Shown: piece after piece, positions 18,290 to 26,702 of the stretch
Layout: each line of letters begins with the position of its first letter
Position numbering within the stretch: the stretch's first letter is position 1
Origin: an uncultured Aquimarina sp.
Lineage (GTDB): Bacteria > Bacteroidota > Bacteroidia > Flavobacteriales > Flavobacteriaceae
Direction of reading: 5' to 3'
Assembly: GCA_947500505.1 (NCBI GenBank)
Contig: CANMSL010000017.1
Location: 33,530-97,529, forward strand
DNA: 64,000 bases
The notes under the pieces: model-generated
The model's input: the letters and a program-made list of their open reading frames with translations, nothing else
What the model was told of the DNA's origin: nothing
The model's database searches: none
Program-made: the position numbers and the translations under genes

Positions 18290-18466
18290 TTAAGCCTCTT
18301 CTCTAGCCTTACGCTTAGCTTCTTGTTTTAACTTAAAGTTTTCAATAGTAGCACCAAAAATCCAATAGGGTACTACAAAGGTTAATAAAAATATCATTAA
18401 CCAAAATCCTATGGTAAGGATCGTTAAAAATGCTAAAAAACCAAGGTATTGATCGAATTCGAACAT
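18290..18466 (-). CDS. Small membrane protein, 58 aa
   Basis: A short minus-strand gene starting at ATG 18466 and ending TAA at 18290. The product begins MFEFDQYLGFLAFLTILTI, has a long hydrophobic stretch (about residues 8-38, probably one long or two short membrane segments) containing VPYWIFG, and ends in a basic helix (KLKQEAKRKAREEA). The hydrophobic-then-charged order and the good codon use argue for a real gene. I do not recognise the family. It stands between the TonB receptor terminator and the fumarase promoter region. Confidence 0.65.
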   Translation of the reverse strand: MFEFDQYLGFLAFLTILTIGFWLMIFLLTFVVPYWIFGATIENFKLKQEAKRKAREEA

Positions 18467-18615
18467 AATAATAATCTTATTTCAATTTTTGCCAAAGATA
18501 ATAACTCTTCCTTTTATCTCATAGTATAAATATGATTTATTTTTAAAACTAAAATTTTAATACCATTAGCTTTTAAAAAGTACATTCTTTATTCAGAAAT
18601 AGCAGGACAAATTCT

Positions 18616-18623
18616 TAAATTTG
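18616..18623 (+). promoter_or_regulatory. -7 box (TAAATTTG) of fumC
   Basis: TAAATTTG fits TAnnTTTG and sits 27 bp before ATG 18651. It overlaps a possible upstream TTG start at 18621, which would then not be transcribed; this decides the start of fumC at 18651. Confidence 0.55.
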
Positions 18624-18650
18624 CCCTTCGAAAAACAAATCATCACAGCT

Positions 18651-20048
18651 ATGGAATATAGAATAGAAAAAGATACAATGGGCGAAGTAAAAGTGCCAGC
18701 TGATAAACTTTGGGGGGCACAGACAGAACGTTCCAGAAATAACTTTAAAATTGGCGCTCCGGGTTCGATGCCTTTAGAAATTGTATACGGTTTTGCGTAT
18801 TTAAAAAAAGCTGCCGCCTTTACTAATTGCGAACTCGGAGTTCTTCCTATCGAAAAAAGAGATTTTATCGCACAGGTATGTGATGAAATTCTGGAAGGAA
18901 AACATGACGATCAATTTCCATTAGTGATCTGGCAAACGGGTTCTGGAACACAAAGTAATATGAATGTCAATGAGGTGATTGCTAATCGTGCCCATCAATT
19001 AGCCGGAAAGACAATTGGTGAAGGAGAGAAAACAATTCAGCCAAATGATGACGTGAACAAGTCACAATCATCTAACGACACTTTCCCTACCGGTATGCAT
19101 ATTGCTGCTTACAAAAAAATTGTGGAGATTACTATACCTGGTATTACTCAATTAAGAGACACATTGAAGAAGAAGTCTGAAACATTTAAAAATGTAGTTA
19201 AAATTGGACGTACCCATTTTATGGATGCTACTCCCCTTACTATTGGACAAGAATTATCGGGCTATGTTTCGCAACTGGATCACGGACTTAAAGCTTTGGA
19301 AAACACATTGCCTCACTTAGCAGAAATTGCTTTAGGAGGAACTGCTGTAGGAACCGGATTAAATACTCCTAAGGGATATGCAAAACGAGTTTCAGAATTT
19401 ATTGCTCAGTTTACCGGTCTGCCATTTATCACTGCAGAAAACAAGTTTGAAGCATTAGCGGCACACGATGCTTTTGTAGAAACACATGGAGCCCTAAAAC
19501 AAATTGCGGTCTCCTTAAATAAAATAGGAAATGATATCAGGATGTTGGCATCAGGGCCCAGAAGTGGAATAGGCGAACTAATTATACCTGCTAATGAACC
19601 AGGAAGCTCAATTATGCCGGGAAAAGTAAATCCTACTCAATGCGAAGCATTAACAATGGTATGTGCTCAGGTAATGGGTAACGATGTTGCAATTAATGTA
19701 GGCGGAATGCAAGGCCATTTTGAACTTAACGTTTTTAAGCCAGTCATGGCTGCTAATTTATTGCAGAGTGCTCAACTTATTGGTGATTCTTGTGTGTCTT
19801 TTGATGTTCATTGCGCACAGGGAATTGAACCCAATCAGGCAAGAATAACCGAGTTATTAAATAACTCCTTAATGTTGGTAACTGCTCTAAATACGAAAAT
19901 CGGATATTATAAGGCTGCAGAAATAGCTAATACAGCACATCAAAACGGAACTACCTTAAGGCAAGAAGCTGTAGGATTAGGGTATGTAACAGAAGAAGAG
20001 TTTGATCAATGGGTAAAACCAGAAGATATGGTAGGATCACTTAAATAA
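18651..20048 (+). CDS. fumC: Fumarate hydratase, class II
   Basis: Class II fumarase interconverts fumarate and L-malate in the TCA cycle, as a cytosolic tetramer without an iron-sulfur cluster. The 465-aa product begins MEYRIEKDTMGEVKVPADKLWGAQT. The family signature GSSIMPGKVNPTQCE is present, as are the substrate loops TGSGTQSNMNVNEVI and GRTHFMDATPLTIGQE. The length matches FumC. I chose ATG 18651 because the frame extension to TTG 18621 runs into the -7 box. Confidence 0.96.
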   Translation: MEYRIEKDTMGEVKVPADKLWGAQTERSRNNFKIGAPGSMPLEIVYGFAYLKKAAAFTNCELGVLPIEKRDFIAQVCDEILEGKHDDQFPLVIWQTGSGTQSNMNVNEVIANRAHQLAGKTIGEGEKTIQPNDDVNKSQSSNDTFPTGMHIAAYKKIVEITIPGITQLRDTLKKKSETFKNVVKIGRTHFMDATPLTIGQELSGYVSQLDHGLKALENTLPHLAEIALGGTAVGTGLNTPKGYAKRVSEFIAQFTGLPFITAENKFEALAAHDAFVETHGALKQIAVSLNKIGNDIRMLASGPRSGIGELIIPANEPGSSIMPGKVNPTQCEALTMVCAQVMGNDVAINVGGMQGHFELNVFKPVMAANLLQSAQLIGDSCVSFDVHCAQGIEPNQARITELLNNSLMLVTALNTKIGYYKAAEIANTAHQNGTTLRQEAVGLGYVTEEEFDQWVKPEDMVGSLK

Positions 20049-20070
20049 AAAGAGTCCTTTTTAAGACAAT

Positions 20071-20102
20071 AAAAAACCGGATGTGTCTGCATCCGGTTTT
20101 TT
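20071..20102 (+). terminator. Terminator of fumC
   Basis: The stem AAAACCGGATG / CATCCGGTTTT with a 6-nt loop (TGTCTG) is followed by a T-run. Confidence 0.88.
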
Positions 20103-20124
20103 GTCCCCACTATTATAACTAATT

Positions 20125-20150
20125 ATTAGAATTTCCCCCAAAATTCTAAT
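20125..20150 (-). other. 10-bp perfect hairpin behind the small peptide genes
   Basis: ATTAGAATTT and AAATTCTAAT flank a CCCCCA loop. On the minus strand it lies about 31 bp behind the stop of the downstream peptide gene and could end that transcript or stabilise its 3' end. A T-run is lacking, so the role is uncertain. Confidence 0.45.
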
Positions 20151-20180
20151 ATTATGTATCTTCCAATTTACAATTACATC

Positions 20181-20267
20181 CTATCTGTGTATCGCGTGGC
20201 TACAAGCTTTTGGAAGTTCTCTTAAAAATTCTTGTATAAATTTGAAATTAATGCGAAATGGTTTCAT
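20181..20267 (-). CDS. 28-aa basic peptide, copy 1 of a tandem pair
   Basis: A minus-strand gene, ATG at 20267 and TAG at 20181, too short for ordinary gene finders. The product starts MKPFRINFKFIQEFLREL and ends PKACSHAIHR. It is 20/28 identical to the peptide encoded 128 bp upstream, and the shared C-terminus is ELPKA-C/S-SHAIHR. Among the identical residues about half the codons differ only at a silent position, including Ile, Phe, Pro, Ala, Ser and Arg codons, which indicates selection on the protein. The peptide is basic, with an amphipathic middle, no signal peptide and no membrane segment. The function is unknown to me: signalling peptide, small toxin or regulator are all open. Confidence 0.72.
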   Translation of the reverse strand: MKPFRINFKFIQEFLRELPKACSHAIHR

Positions 20268-20394
20268 AATATTGTTGTGTAAAGTTGTTGAATAGACTCT
20301 TATTTTTATTTAATATAAAATTAGCTGCTTAGATAAGCTAATGAAATACGCAAAAACCCCTATATTTCATTTTCTCTTTTTTGATGATCTACAA

Positions 20395-20481
20395 TTACCT
20401 GTGAATTGCGTGACTACTCGCTTTAGGAAGTTCTTTTAAGAATTCTAAAATAAAACGAAAATTGATATTTAGTAAGTTCAT
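20395..20481 (-). CDS. 28-aa basic peptide, copy 2 of a tandem pair
   Basis: ATG at 20481, TAA at 20395. The product starts MNLLNINFRFILEFLKEL and ends PKASSHAIHR. This is the promoter-proximal copy: a TTG-N20-TATATTTG promoter lies about 50 bp before its start. Homology with copy 1 also covers the 20 bp before the ATG, including a TTTACACA stretch. The different stop codons (TAA against TAG) and the silent differences show an old duplication kept under protein-level selection. The copies differ mostly in the first five residues and at the Cys/Ser position 22. Confidence 0.75.
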   Translation of the reverse strand: MNLLNINFRFILEFLKELPKASSHAIHR

Positions 20482-20529
20482 AGTATGGTGTGTAAAATGA
20501 TTAGTAACGTTTAATTAATTTCTATGATA

Positions 20530-20560
20530 CAAATATAGTTCAGGAATACACATGGCGCAA
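20530..20560 (-). promoter_or_regulatory. Promoter of the 28-aa peptide pair (TTG-N20-TATATTTG)
   Basis: On the minus strand TTG (20558-20560) and TATATTTG (20530-20537) are 20 bp apart, a complete match to the Bacteroidota consensus. Transcription would start near 20524, about 40 nt before the first ATG, and run through both copies. No similar box is seen between the copies. Confidence 0.65.
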
Positions 20561-20718
20561 TGGGGGAAAACACCCGAAATTAATAGTGGGATATCCCCTT
20601 TTATTATCTAAAACATTGAAAAACAAAATTTTATGAAGAACTTTCAAATAAAAACACTCCATTCTAATAAATTCATCGTATCCGATTATGATAGGTATTA
20701 AAATGTAAAGCATATCAC

Positions 20719-20726
20719 TATCTTTG
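20719..20726 (+). promoter_or_regulatory. -7 box (TATCTTTG) of the GH18 gene
   Basis: TATCTTTG fits TAnnTTTG and is 31 bp before ATG 20758. No matching TTG upstream. Confidence 0.45.
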
Positions 20727-20757
20727 GTAATTAAACTTACAGATTAAACAAGATAAT

Positions 20758-21990
20758 ATGAAGAAACTATTTTTTGTTATTCTTTCACTAATCGTATCTG
20801 TTAGTTGTAAATTTGATCATACACATATAGAGAAAGAAAAAGATTTGATAAGCCCAAATGATAGTTCTGTTTTTATTAGTGAACGGCAATTACATAATCA
20901 AAAAATTGAGGACTATAATTTTAAGACTGAAGCGCAATGGGATAGTCTACATAAAATTTCTAATAAAAAAGTACTTCTCAAGAAAGGAAAAGTCCATCCT
21001 GATAAGCGCACATTTGGCTGGCATCTTTATTCTAATGGTTCTTCTTACAAGAACTATAATTTTTCTATGCTGTGGGGAATTTCTTATTTTTCATATGCAG
21101 TCCAGCCCGAAACCGGCAGTTATAAAAATATCCATCAATGGAAAACAACGTCTTTGATAGATTCAGCTAAGTCAAAAGGTTGTAAAGTGTTTTTATCAAT
21201 CTCTAACTTCGGAAGAAAGAACAATGCTGTTTTCTTAAACAATCCGAAAGCACAGGAAACATTAATAGATAGTGTATCTGGTTTATTAGATTTAAGATCT
21301 GCTAATGGAATAAATATTGATTTTGAAGGAGTCTCCAAAAAAAGTAAAGCCAATTTTACCAGATTTATCATTCAGTTATCTAAACATCTAAAACAAGAGA
21401 ATCCAGATTATATGTTTTCTTTATGCCTGTATGCAATCGATTGGAATGACATTTTTGATATCAATGCTATTGATCCATATATTGATTTTTATACTCTAAT
21501 GGGATATGATTATTACGGTAGCTTTAGCAAAACTACTGGACCTGTTACTCCACTTAAGAAAAGTAAAAAATTCGGAAATGGTTTAGAGACATCTGTTAAT
21601 TACTATAAAAACAAAGGTGTCCATCCTAACAAGCTAATTATAGGGCTACCCTACTATGGAGCAGAATGGTATACTAAAAGTCCTCATATAGGTACCGCCG
21701 TAACAAAATTTAAATCTCATCCCCGGTATCAATTAATAAAGAAAATTTATATCGACTCTCTAAAAACACCTATAAATTTTGATCCTAAGAGTTCTTCAAG
21801 CTATCTCATTATTAAAGATAACGATAGCACATATAGGCAAATATTTTTTGAAGACGTAAAATCCTTATCCATTAAATATGATTGGATAAAAAATAATCAT
21901 ATTGGAGGTGTTGGAATTTGGGCACTAGGATATGACGACGGTTATTCTGAGTTGTGGGATTTATTGACAGAAAAATTCTCAAAGAAATAA
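20758..21990 (+). CDS. GH18-family lipoprotein (chitinase-like)
   Basis: A 410-aa lipoprotein (signal peptide with lipidated Cys17 in SVSCKF) with a glycoside hydrolase family 18 TIM barrel from about residue 85. The catalytic strand reads NGINIDFEG with Asp188 and the acid/base Glu190, matching the end of the DxxDxDxE motif, although the first Asp is replaced by Asn. The MGYDYYG strand and the closing GGVGIWALGYDDGY strand are typical. Relatives hydrolyse chitin, N-glycan cores or peptidoglycan-like glycans. The surface anchor and lack of a chitin-binding domain leave the substrate open. Confidence 0.85.
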   Translation: MKKLFFVILSLIVSVSCKFDHTHIEKEKDLISPNDSSVFISERQLHNQKIEDYNFKTEAQWDSLHKISNKKVLLKKGKVHPDKRTFGWHLYSNGSSYKNYNFSMLWGISYFSYAVQPETGSYKNIHQWKTTSLIDSAKSKGCKVFLSISNFGRKNNAVFLNNPKAQETLIDSVSGLLDLRSANGINIDFEGVSKKSKANFTRFIIQLSKHLKQENPDYMFSLCLYAIDWNDIFDINAIDPYIDFYTLMGYDYYGSFSKTTGPVTPLKKSKKFGNGLETSVNYYKNKGVHPNKLIIGLPYYGAEWYTKSPHIGTAVTKFKSHPRYQLIKKIYIDSLKTPINFDPKSSSSYLIIKDNDSTYRQIFFEDVKSLSIKYDWIKNNHIGGVGIWALGYDDGYSELWDLLTEKFSKK

Positions 21991-22005
21991 ATAATATTTT
22001 TATCG

Positions 22006-22043
22006 GTGATCCACTTTAGTCGGATCACTACAAAATTGTAGTG
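22006..22043 (+). other. Two adjoining dyads behind the GH18 gene
   Basis: GTGATCC / GGATCAC (22006-22028) overlaps the next palindrome, CACTACAA / TTGTAGTG (22026-22043). They share bases, so the two hairpins are mutually exclusive. The location behind the stop codon suggests RNA 3'-end processing or termination, but there is no T-run. Confidence 0.4.
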
Positions 22044-22121
22044 CTAAACTAAAATCCTTAGGTTGATTCCTTTTATTGGATCCAGAGCGTGACCTGAGAT
22101 TTAATACGCCATGTTTACATA

Positions 22122-22154
22122 CAAAAAGCCCCGAATACTTAATATTCAGGGCTT
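22122..22154 (-). terminator. Terminator of the gamma-lyase-like gene
   Basis: AAGCCC-C-GAATA pairs with TATTC-A-GGGCTT with one mismatch and a 5-nt loop. The plus-strand A-run before it reads as a U-run on the minus transcript. Confidence 0.8.
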
Positions 22155-22175
22155 AACGATATAATGTCTATGATT

Positions 22176-23459
22176 TTATAATGCTTCCAGTGCTACAGCA
22201 GTACCTACTTCTACTTTCTCCAGAGCCTGCTCTAAATCCCAAATCAAATCTTTTGCATTCTCTACTCCAATAGATAATCGCACCAATTGATCTGTAATAT
22301 TCATTTGTTGTCTTTGTTTTTCATCTACGCCAGCGTGGGTCATCGTTTTAGGGTGTTCAGATAAACTTTCTGTACTTCCTAAACTTACTGCCAGTTTCAT
22401 TAGTTTTAAACTATTCAGAAATGTAAAGGCTTCTTTTTCGCCTCCTACGATATCAAAAGAAACCATAGCTCCCGGAGCCGAACATTGTTTCTTATATATC
22501 GTATATGCAGCTGTTCCTTCTTCTAATAATCCGAGGTAATATACTTTTTCAACTTTGGGATGTTTATTTAAATAATCCGCTACAATCTGAGCGTTCTGAG
22601 TCTGCTGATCCATACGTACTTTTAAAGTTTCTAAACTTCTAAGCATCAACCAGGCAGTGTGAGGACTAACCATATTACCTAAAAACGTACGCAATGTTTT
22701 AACACGAACCATTAATTCTGCATTTCCTAGAACTGCTCCTGCAATAAGGTCACTATGACCTCCTATATATTTTGTAGCAGAATACAGTACAAGATCGGCT
22801 CCACACTGCAGTGGATGTTGCCATAATGGTCCCATATAGGTATTATCCACAGCAACCAATGCTTTTCTATCATTAGTACTATATTTTGCAGCAATCTGAC
22901 TAAACTTTTGAATATCTACAATGTGATTAGTTGGATTAGCAGGAGTTTCCAGATAAATCATAGCCAATCTATCAGCTTTGCCAGAAGCTTCTATCATAGC
23001 TTCTACTTCTTCTATACTTTGATTGGGCATCACTCCTAAGGTATCTACTCCAATTTTATCCAAAAAATGATGAATAAAATGATCGGTTCCTCCATAAACA
23101 GGATTACTATAAACCAATAAATCACCAGGCTTCAGGAATTCGAGCAATACCGTACTGATAGCAGACATTCCACTCTCGAACACCGCACAATCATCTGCTT
23201 TATCCCAAAGACATAATCTATTTTCCAATATCTCAAGATTAGGATTATTAATTCTACTATAAATCAACCCTAATTCTTCTTTCTCTGATTTTTCACGCAA
23301 ACCGTAAGCAAGTTCGAAAAAAGCTTTTCCTTCTTCAGCTGTTTTAAAAACAAAAGTAGATGTTTGAAATATTGGACATTTTATGGCTCCTTCTGATAAC
23401 TCAGGTTTATAACCATAAGTCATCATTAAACTCTCCGGGTTAAAATTGTGATCTTTCAT
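22176..23459 (-). CDS. Trans-sulfuration PLP enzyme, probably methionine gamma-lyase
   Basis: A 427-aa member of the Cys/Met metabolism PLP family. The Schiff-base lysine is in LVLYSATKYIGGHSD, the PLP contact in VAVDNTYMGPLWQHPL, and the N-terminal Tyr/Arg loop in IYSRINNPN. The family includes cystathionine gamma-synthase, cystathionine lyases, O-acetylhomoserine sulfhydrylase and methionine gamma-lyase. A divergent Lrp/AsnC regulator, as in the mdeA-mdeR arrangement of pseudomonads, favours a catabolic methionine gamma-lyase. The first 20 residues (ESLMMTYGYKPELSEGAIKCPIFQTST) also fit that subgroup. The exact reaction is not settled by sequence. Confidence 0.82.
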   Translation of the reverse strand: MKDHNFNPESLMMTYGYKPELSEGAIKCPIFQTSTFVFKTAEEGKAFFELAYGLREKSEKEELGLIYSRINNPNLEILENRLCLWDKADDCAVFESGMSAISTVLLEFLKPGDLLVYSNPVYGGTDHFIHHFLDKIGVDTLGVMPNQSIEEVEAMIEASGKADRLAMIYLETPANPTNHIVDIQKFSQIAAKYSTNDRKALVAVDNTYMGPLWQHPLQCGADLVLYSATKYIGGHSDLIAGAVLGNAELMVRVKTLRTFLGNMVSPHTAWLMLRSLETLKVRMDQQTQNAQIVADYLNKHPKVEKVYYLGLLEEGTAAYTIYKKQCSAPGAMVSFDIVGGEKEAFTFLNSLKLMKLAVSLGSTESLSEHPKTMTHAGVDEKQRQQMNITDQLVRLSIGVENAKDLIWDLEQALEKVEVGTAVALEAL

Positions 23460-23626
23460 CTATTAGATATTGTAATGTTAGTAATAATTCCTGTTCTGTT
23501 TCCTCCCTCTTAAGAAAACTAGCATTTAATGAGTTTTAAAATTACATGTAAAAGAATTAAAAACCATATTTATACACAAAATTAGAATTTAAAAATAATA
23601 TTATTAATTAAAAAAGAATTTTATTC

Positions 23627-23634
23627 TATTTTTG
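23627..23634 (+). promoter_or_regulatory. -7 box (TATTTTTG) of the Lrp gene
   Basis: TATTTTTG fits TAnnTTTG, 32 bp before ATG 23667. The 207-bp divergent gap presumably also contains the Lrp operator; I could not define it. Confidence 0.45.
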
Positions 23635-23666
23635 ATGACTTAGCAAAATCTAAAGAGAAAAATATT

Positions 23667-24122
23667 ATGGATAAAATAGATCGCTCCATCCTCAATTTAT
23701 TACAAAAAGATGGTAAAATAACTATCAAAGAGATTGCAGAACGATTAAGCCTTACCACTACTCCAATATTTGAGCGGGTTAAAAAATTGGAACGTGAAGG
23801 ATTTATAAAATCTTATAAGGCTATTCTTGACAGGAAAAAGGCAGGATTACAGCTTATGGTATTCTGTAATGTAACTTTAAATCTGCATCAAACGGATTAT
23901 CTCAAAAAATTCGAAAAAGACATTCAGCAATTTCCCGAAGTAGTAGAGTGTTATCACGTAGCGGGGATGTTTGATTATTTGATTAAGATTTATGCTGAGG
24001 ACATGGAAAGCTACCAGCATTTTCTTTCTAATAAACTAGCTTCTCTAGAAAATATTTCTAAAGTACAAAGCTCTTTTGTGATGACCGAAGTAAAAGATTT
24101 TTCATTTTTACCAATACCATAA
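23667..24122 (+). CDS. Lrp/AsnC family transcriptional regulator
   Basis: A 151-aa regulator with the N-terminal winged HTH (MDKIDRSILNLLQKDGKITIKEIAERLSLTTTPIFERVKKLEREGFI) and a C-terminal RAM/AsnC ligand domain (VVECYHVAGMFDYLIKIYAEDMESYQHFL). Such proteins form octamers and respond to amino acids. It is divergent from the gamma-lyase-like gene, so it very likely controls that gene in response to methionine or a related amino acid; the effector is inferred. Confidence 0.92.
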   Translation: MDKIDRSILNLLQKDGKITIKEIAERLSLTTTPIFERVKKLEREGFIKSYKAILDRKKAGLQLMVFCNVTLNLHQTDYLKKFEKDIQQFPEVVECYHVAGMFDYLIKIYAEDMESYQHFLSNKLASLENISKVQSSFVMTEVKDFSFLPIP

Positions 24123-24162
24123 AAATTCCATATCTTTTAATAAAGAAAGTTCTATAACAGCT

Positions 24163-25509
24163 TTACACCGTTTCTACCGTTGGATTGATTTTTATCGAAT
24201 TTTTTCTGGTCTGTAAATAATTTATCAATAGGAGAACGAAGATCAATAAAAAAACTCCTGATCCAATAATAAAGACTATTACATTAATACTTTCGAACAT
24301 AATTCCACCCAGAACGAGCCCAAAAATACTGGCTAAACTTCCCATGCTATTGCCATAACCCTGAATTGCACCTTGCATACTTCGGTTACCGGTTTTGGAT
24401 AAAATAGAAAGAAAACTGGGCCACATTAAACCATTACCTACGGACAGTATGGTATTCGCAATGTATAAAATAATTATATCCGAATAGGATAAAAGGAAAA
24501 AACTAACGGATAATAATAGTGTTCCTAAACCAACAAGTAGATTATTAGAAACTTTACCTGATAGGTATGATAATAACGGACCTTGAACGAGAATCATTAC
24601 AAAACTGGAATATGCCAAAAATATTCCAAGGTCAATAGCCGTCCATTCTAAAATGGTAGAAGCATATATTGGTAAACCAGCATAAAACAGGCTAAACGCT
24701 AGAAATGTCAAAAAATATATAGTAAATAATAATGGAATTCCTTTTTGTTTTAGTACACCTTTAAAAGTATTATTAGCAGTTCCTTCTACATCCTTATCAG
24801 AAAAACAATCCTTATGTTCTACCTGAAAAAATCGCCTGAAAGATTTAAAATTTAGGTTTCCGGTATCCACCATACAAGGATTACTTTCAGGTAATCTCGC
24901 AAGAATAACAAGGATAGCTATTAATGAAATGATAGCTGCCAGAATAATGGGCAATGCCTCTCCTAAAATAGTTGAAGCTAGGATTCCTGCTACCGCAGGG
25001 CCTAAAACGAATCCTAAACTGGTAGAAGCTCCCATCATTCCGAAATTCTTATCCCGATCTTCGTCTGTTGAAATATCCGAGAGATAAGCATTCGCAACGG
25101 ATACATTCCCACCTGTAAAGCCATCAAAAATTCTAGCAATAAATAATAAAAACAATGGGATCGTCATTACATAACTACCTCCAAAACCAGAATTAGATGA
25201 CCAAAGTTGTGTATTAGGAAGCATCAAAGCTACCAGAAACAACAACCAGGCTATAAAAGTGCCCGTCTGACTTAAAACCAACACTTTTTTTCTACCTATC
25301 CGATCAGAAAGCCTTCCTAGAATGGGAGCACCAATAAATTGGAAAAACGGATACATTGCTCCCAGAATACCATAAACAAAACCGTTACCACCTAAATCGG
25401 TGACTATAAATATGAGAATAGGTATCACAATACTATACCCTAAAATTCCTATAAAATTTACTAGAAGAATCGGGAAAATTCGCTTAGAAAAAAAACTGAG
25501 TATTTTCAT
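24163..25509 (-). CDS. MFS transporter, 448 aa
   Basis: A 12-helix major facilitator protein. The loop 2-3 motif appears as GAPILGRLSDRIGRKKVLV (about 60-78), and the helix-5 region carries GASTSLGFVLGPAVAG, typical of drug:H+ antiporters of the tetracycline-exporter type. An insert between the two halves (about 205-245, with FFQVEHKDCFSDKD) is cytosolic. The substrate is unknown. It ends just behind the Lrp gene and is convergent with it. Confidence 0.85.
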   Translation of the reverse strand: MKILSFFSKRIFPILLVNFIGILGYSIVIPILIFIVTDLGGNGFVYGILGAMYPFFQFIGAPILGRLSDRIGRKKVLVLSQTGTFIAWLLFLVALMLPNTQLWSSNSGFGGSYVMTIPLFLLFIARIFDGFTGGNVSVANAYLSDISTDEDRDKNFGMMGASTSLGFVLGPAVAGILASTILGEALPIILAAIISLIAILVILARLPESNPCMVDTGNLNFKSFRRFFQVEHKDCFSDKDVEGTANNTFKGVLKQKGIPLLFTIYFLTFLAFSLFYAGLPIYASTILEWTAIDLGIFLAYSSFVMILVQGPLLSYLSGKVSNNLLVGLGTLLLSVSFFLLSYSDIIILYIANTILSVGNGLMWPSFLSILSKTGNRSMQGAIQGYGNSMGSLASIFGLVLGGIMFESINVIVFIIGSGVFLLIFVLLLINYLQTRKNSIKINPTVETV

Positions 25510-25674
25510 TTACTAAAGCTAATAAGTTTATTTTCTAATTTAGTTAAATTACTTTTAATTAAATCACTTTCACAACAAATCATAAAACACTAATAATTAA
25601 ATATTTATTTTCTTTTTTATAAATATGCGGTTATCTTAAAAGTTAAATATTATAAAAACAAAAAAACTGATTTT

Positions 25675-25682
25675 TATTTTTG
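25675..25682 (+). promoter_or_regulatory. -7 box (TATTTTTG) of the lpxR-like gene
   Basis: TATTTTTG fits TAnnTTTG, 26 bp before ATG 25709. Confidence 0.4.
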
Positions 25683-25708
25683 CCAGTATAAGTATCTATT
25701 CCTATTCG

Positions 25709-26692
25709 ATGAAAACTAAAATTACATTCTATCTTTTATCCATTTTTTTATATGTACTTCCCTTTCATAAGTCTCTGGCACAGGAGGAAACCTTCAAATC
25801 AGAGTTAAAACTAATCATCGACAATGATATTTTTGCAGTATTTAGGGATTCTGATCGTTATTATTCATACGGAATGGGAATAGAGTACGCTTTCAAAACT
25901 GAAAAACTCTTAGGCCTGCAACATTTATTTAAAAACAAACAGGATGTTTTTTACACCTTTGGGGCAAAACTTGAGGGATATACTCCTTCACAAGTAAGAA
26001 CATTCGCTGCCACTCCAGAAATTGAAGATCGAGATGATTTTGATCGTCCATTTGCAGGAGTATTATATGGAAAATTTGGAATTACTTATACCTTCCAAAG
26101 ATCTTTCTTAAAGTCAGAAATCCTTGCAGGTCTTATTGGACCATCATCACAAGCTGGAGAGATACAAACCTGGTTTCACGAAAATATAACTGGGGATCCC
26201 GTTTATGATGGATGGCAGTTTCAATTAGAGGATCAGTTTATTTTTAACATTAATAGTACTTTTATATATGATTTTAACCCCAATTACAAATGGTTCCACA
26301 CGTATATGGGAGCAACCGCCAATTTAGGCACTTTATATATCAGAGCTACGCCACAGGCAGGTTTCAGAATAGGTAAATATAATAGTGTAGCAACTTCTAG
26401 CGGTTTTCATAATTCGATTTTACTACCCAAAAAACATTCTGAATTTTTTTTCAAGTTCAATATTGAGACTCGTCTTGTAGCATACAATGCGACGATACAA
26501 GGAAATTTATTTGATGATAAAGCCTATGGTGTAGATGATTTAAATAATATTTCCTGGCATCTAAGCAGTGGATTGTATTATTCTATCAATCGTTTCTCGA
26601 TAAACTTCATCTATCTTTGGTCTACCGGTGTTCTAAATAATATTGAAAATCACGGATATGGAACCTTTAATGTAGCTTATAGATTTGATTAA
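25709..26692 (+). CDS. Lipid A deacylase LpxR family protein
   Basis: A 327-aa outer membrane barrel (signal peptide about 1-24, SLAQEE) of the LpxR/DUF2219 family. LpxR removes the 3'-acyloxyacyl chain of lipid A on the outer leaflet, using calcium. The hallmark IIDNDIFAVFRDSDRYYSYG gives Asn39 and Asp40, and the catalytic His is His157 in EIQTWFHENI after GLIGPSSQAG. All expected active-site residues are therefore present. This would let the cell remodel its lipid A. Confidence 0.85.
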   Translation: MKTKITFYLLSIFLYVLPFHKSLAQEETFKSELKLIIDNDIFAVFRDSDRYYSYGMGIEYAFKTEKLLGLQHLFKNKQDVFYTFGAKLEGYTPSQVRTFAATPEIEDRDDFDRPFAGVLYGKFGITYTFQRSFLKSEILAGLIGPSSQAGEIQTWFHENITGDPVYDGWQFQLEDQFIFNINSTFIYDFNPNYKWFHTYMGATANLGTLYIRATPQAGFRIGKYNSVATSSGFHNSILLPKKHSEFFFKFNIETRLVAYNATIQGNLFDDKAYGVDDLNNISWHLSSGLYYSINRFSINFIYLWSTGVLNNIENHGYGTFNVAYRFD

Positions 26693-26702
26693 ATGTGTAA
26701 AA

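Noticed and set aside
18621..18650. Upstream TTG start for fumC
   Set aside because: It lies inside the -7 box TAAATTTG, and the added residues are not part of the fumarase family.
20106..20590. Inverted repeat CCCACTATTA / TAATAGTGGG around the peptide pair
   Set aside because: A 10-bp match over this distance is not far from chance, and no target duplication was found, so I do not call a mobile element.
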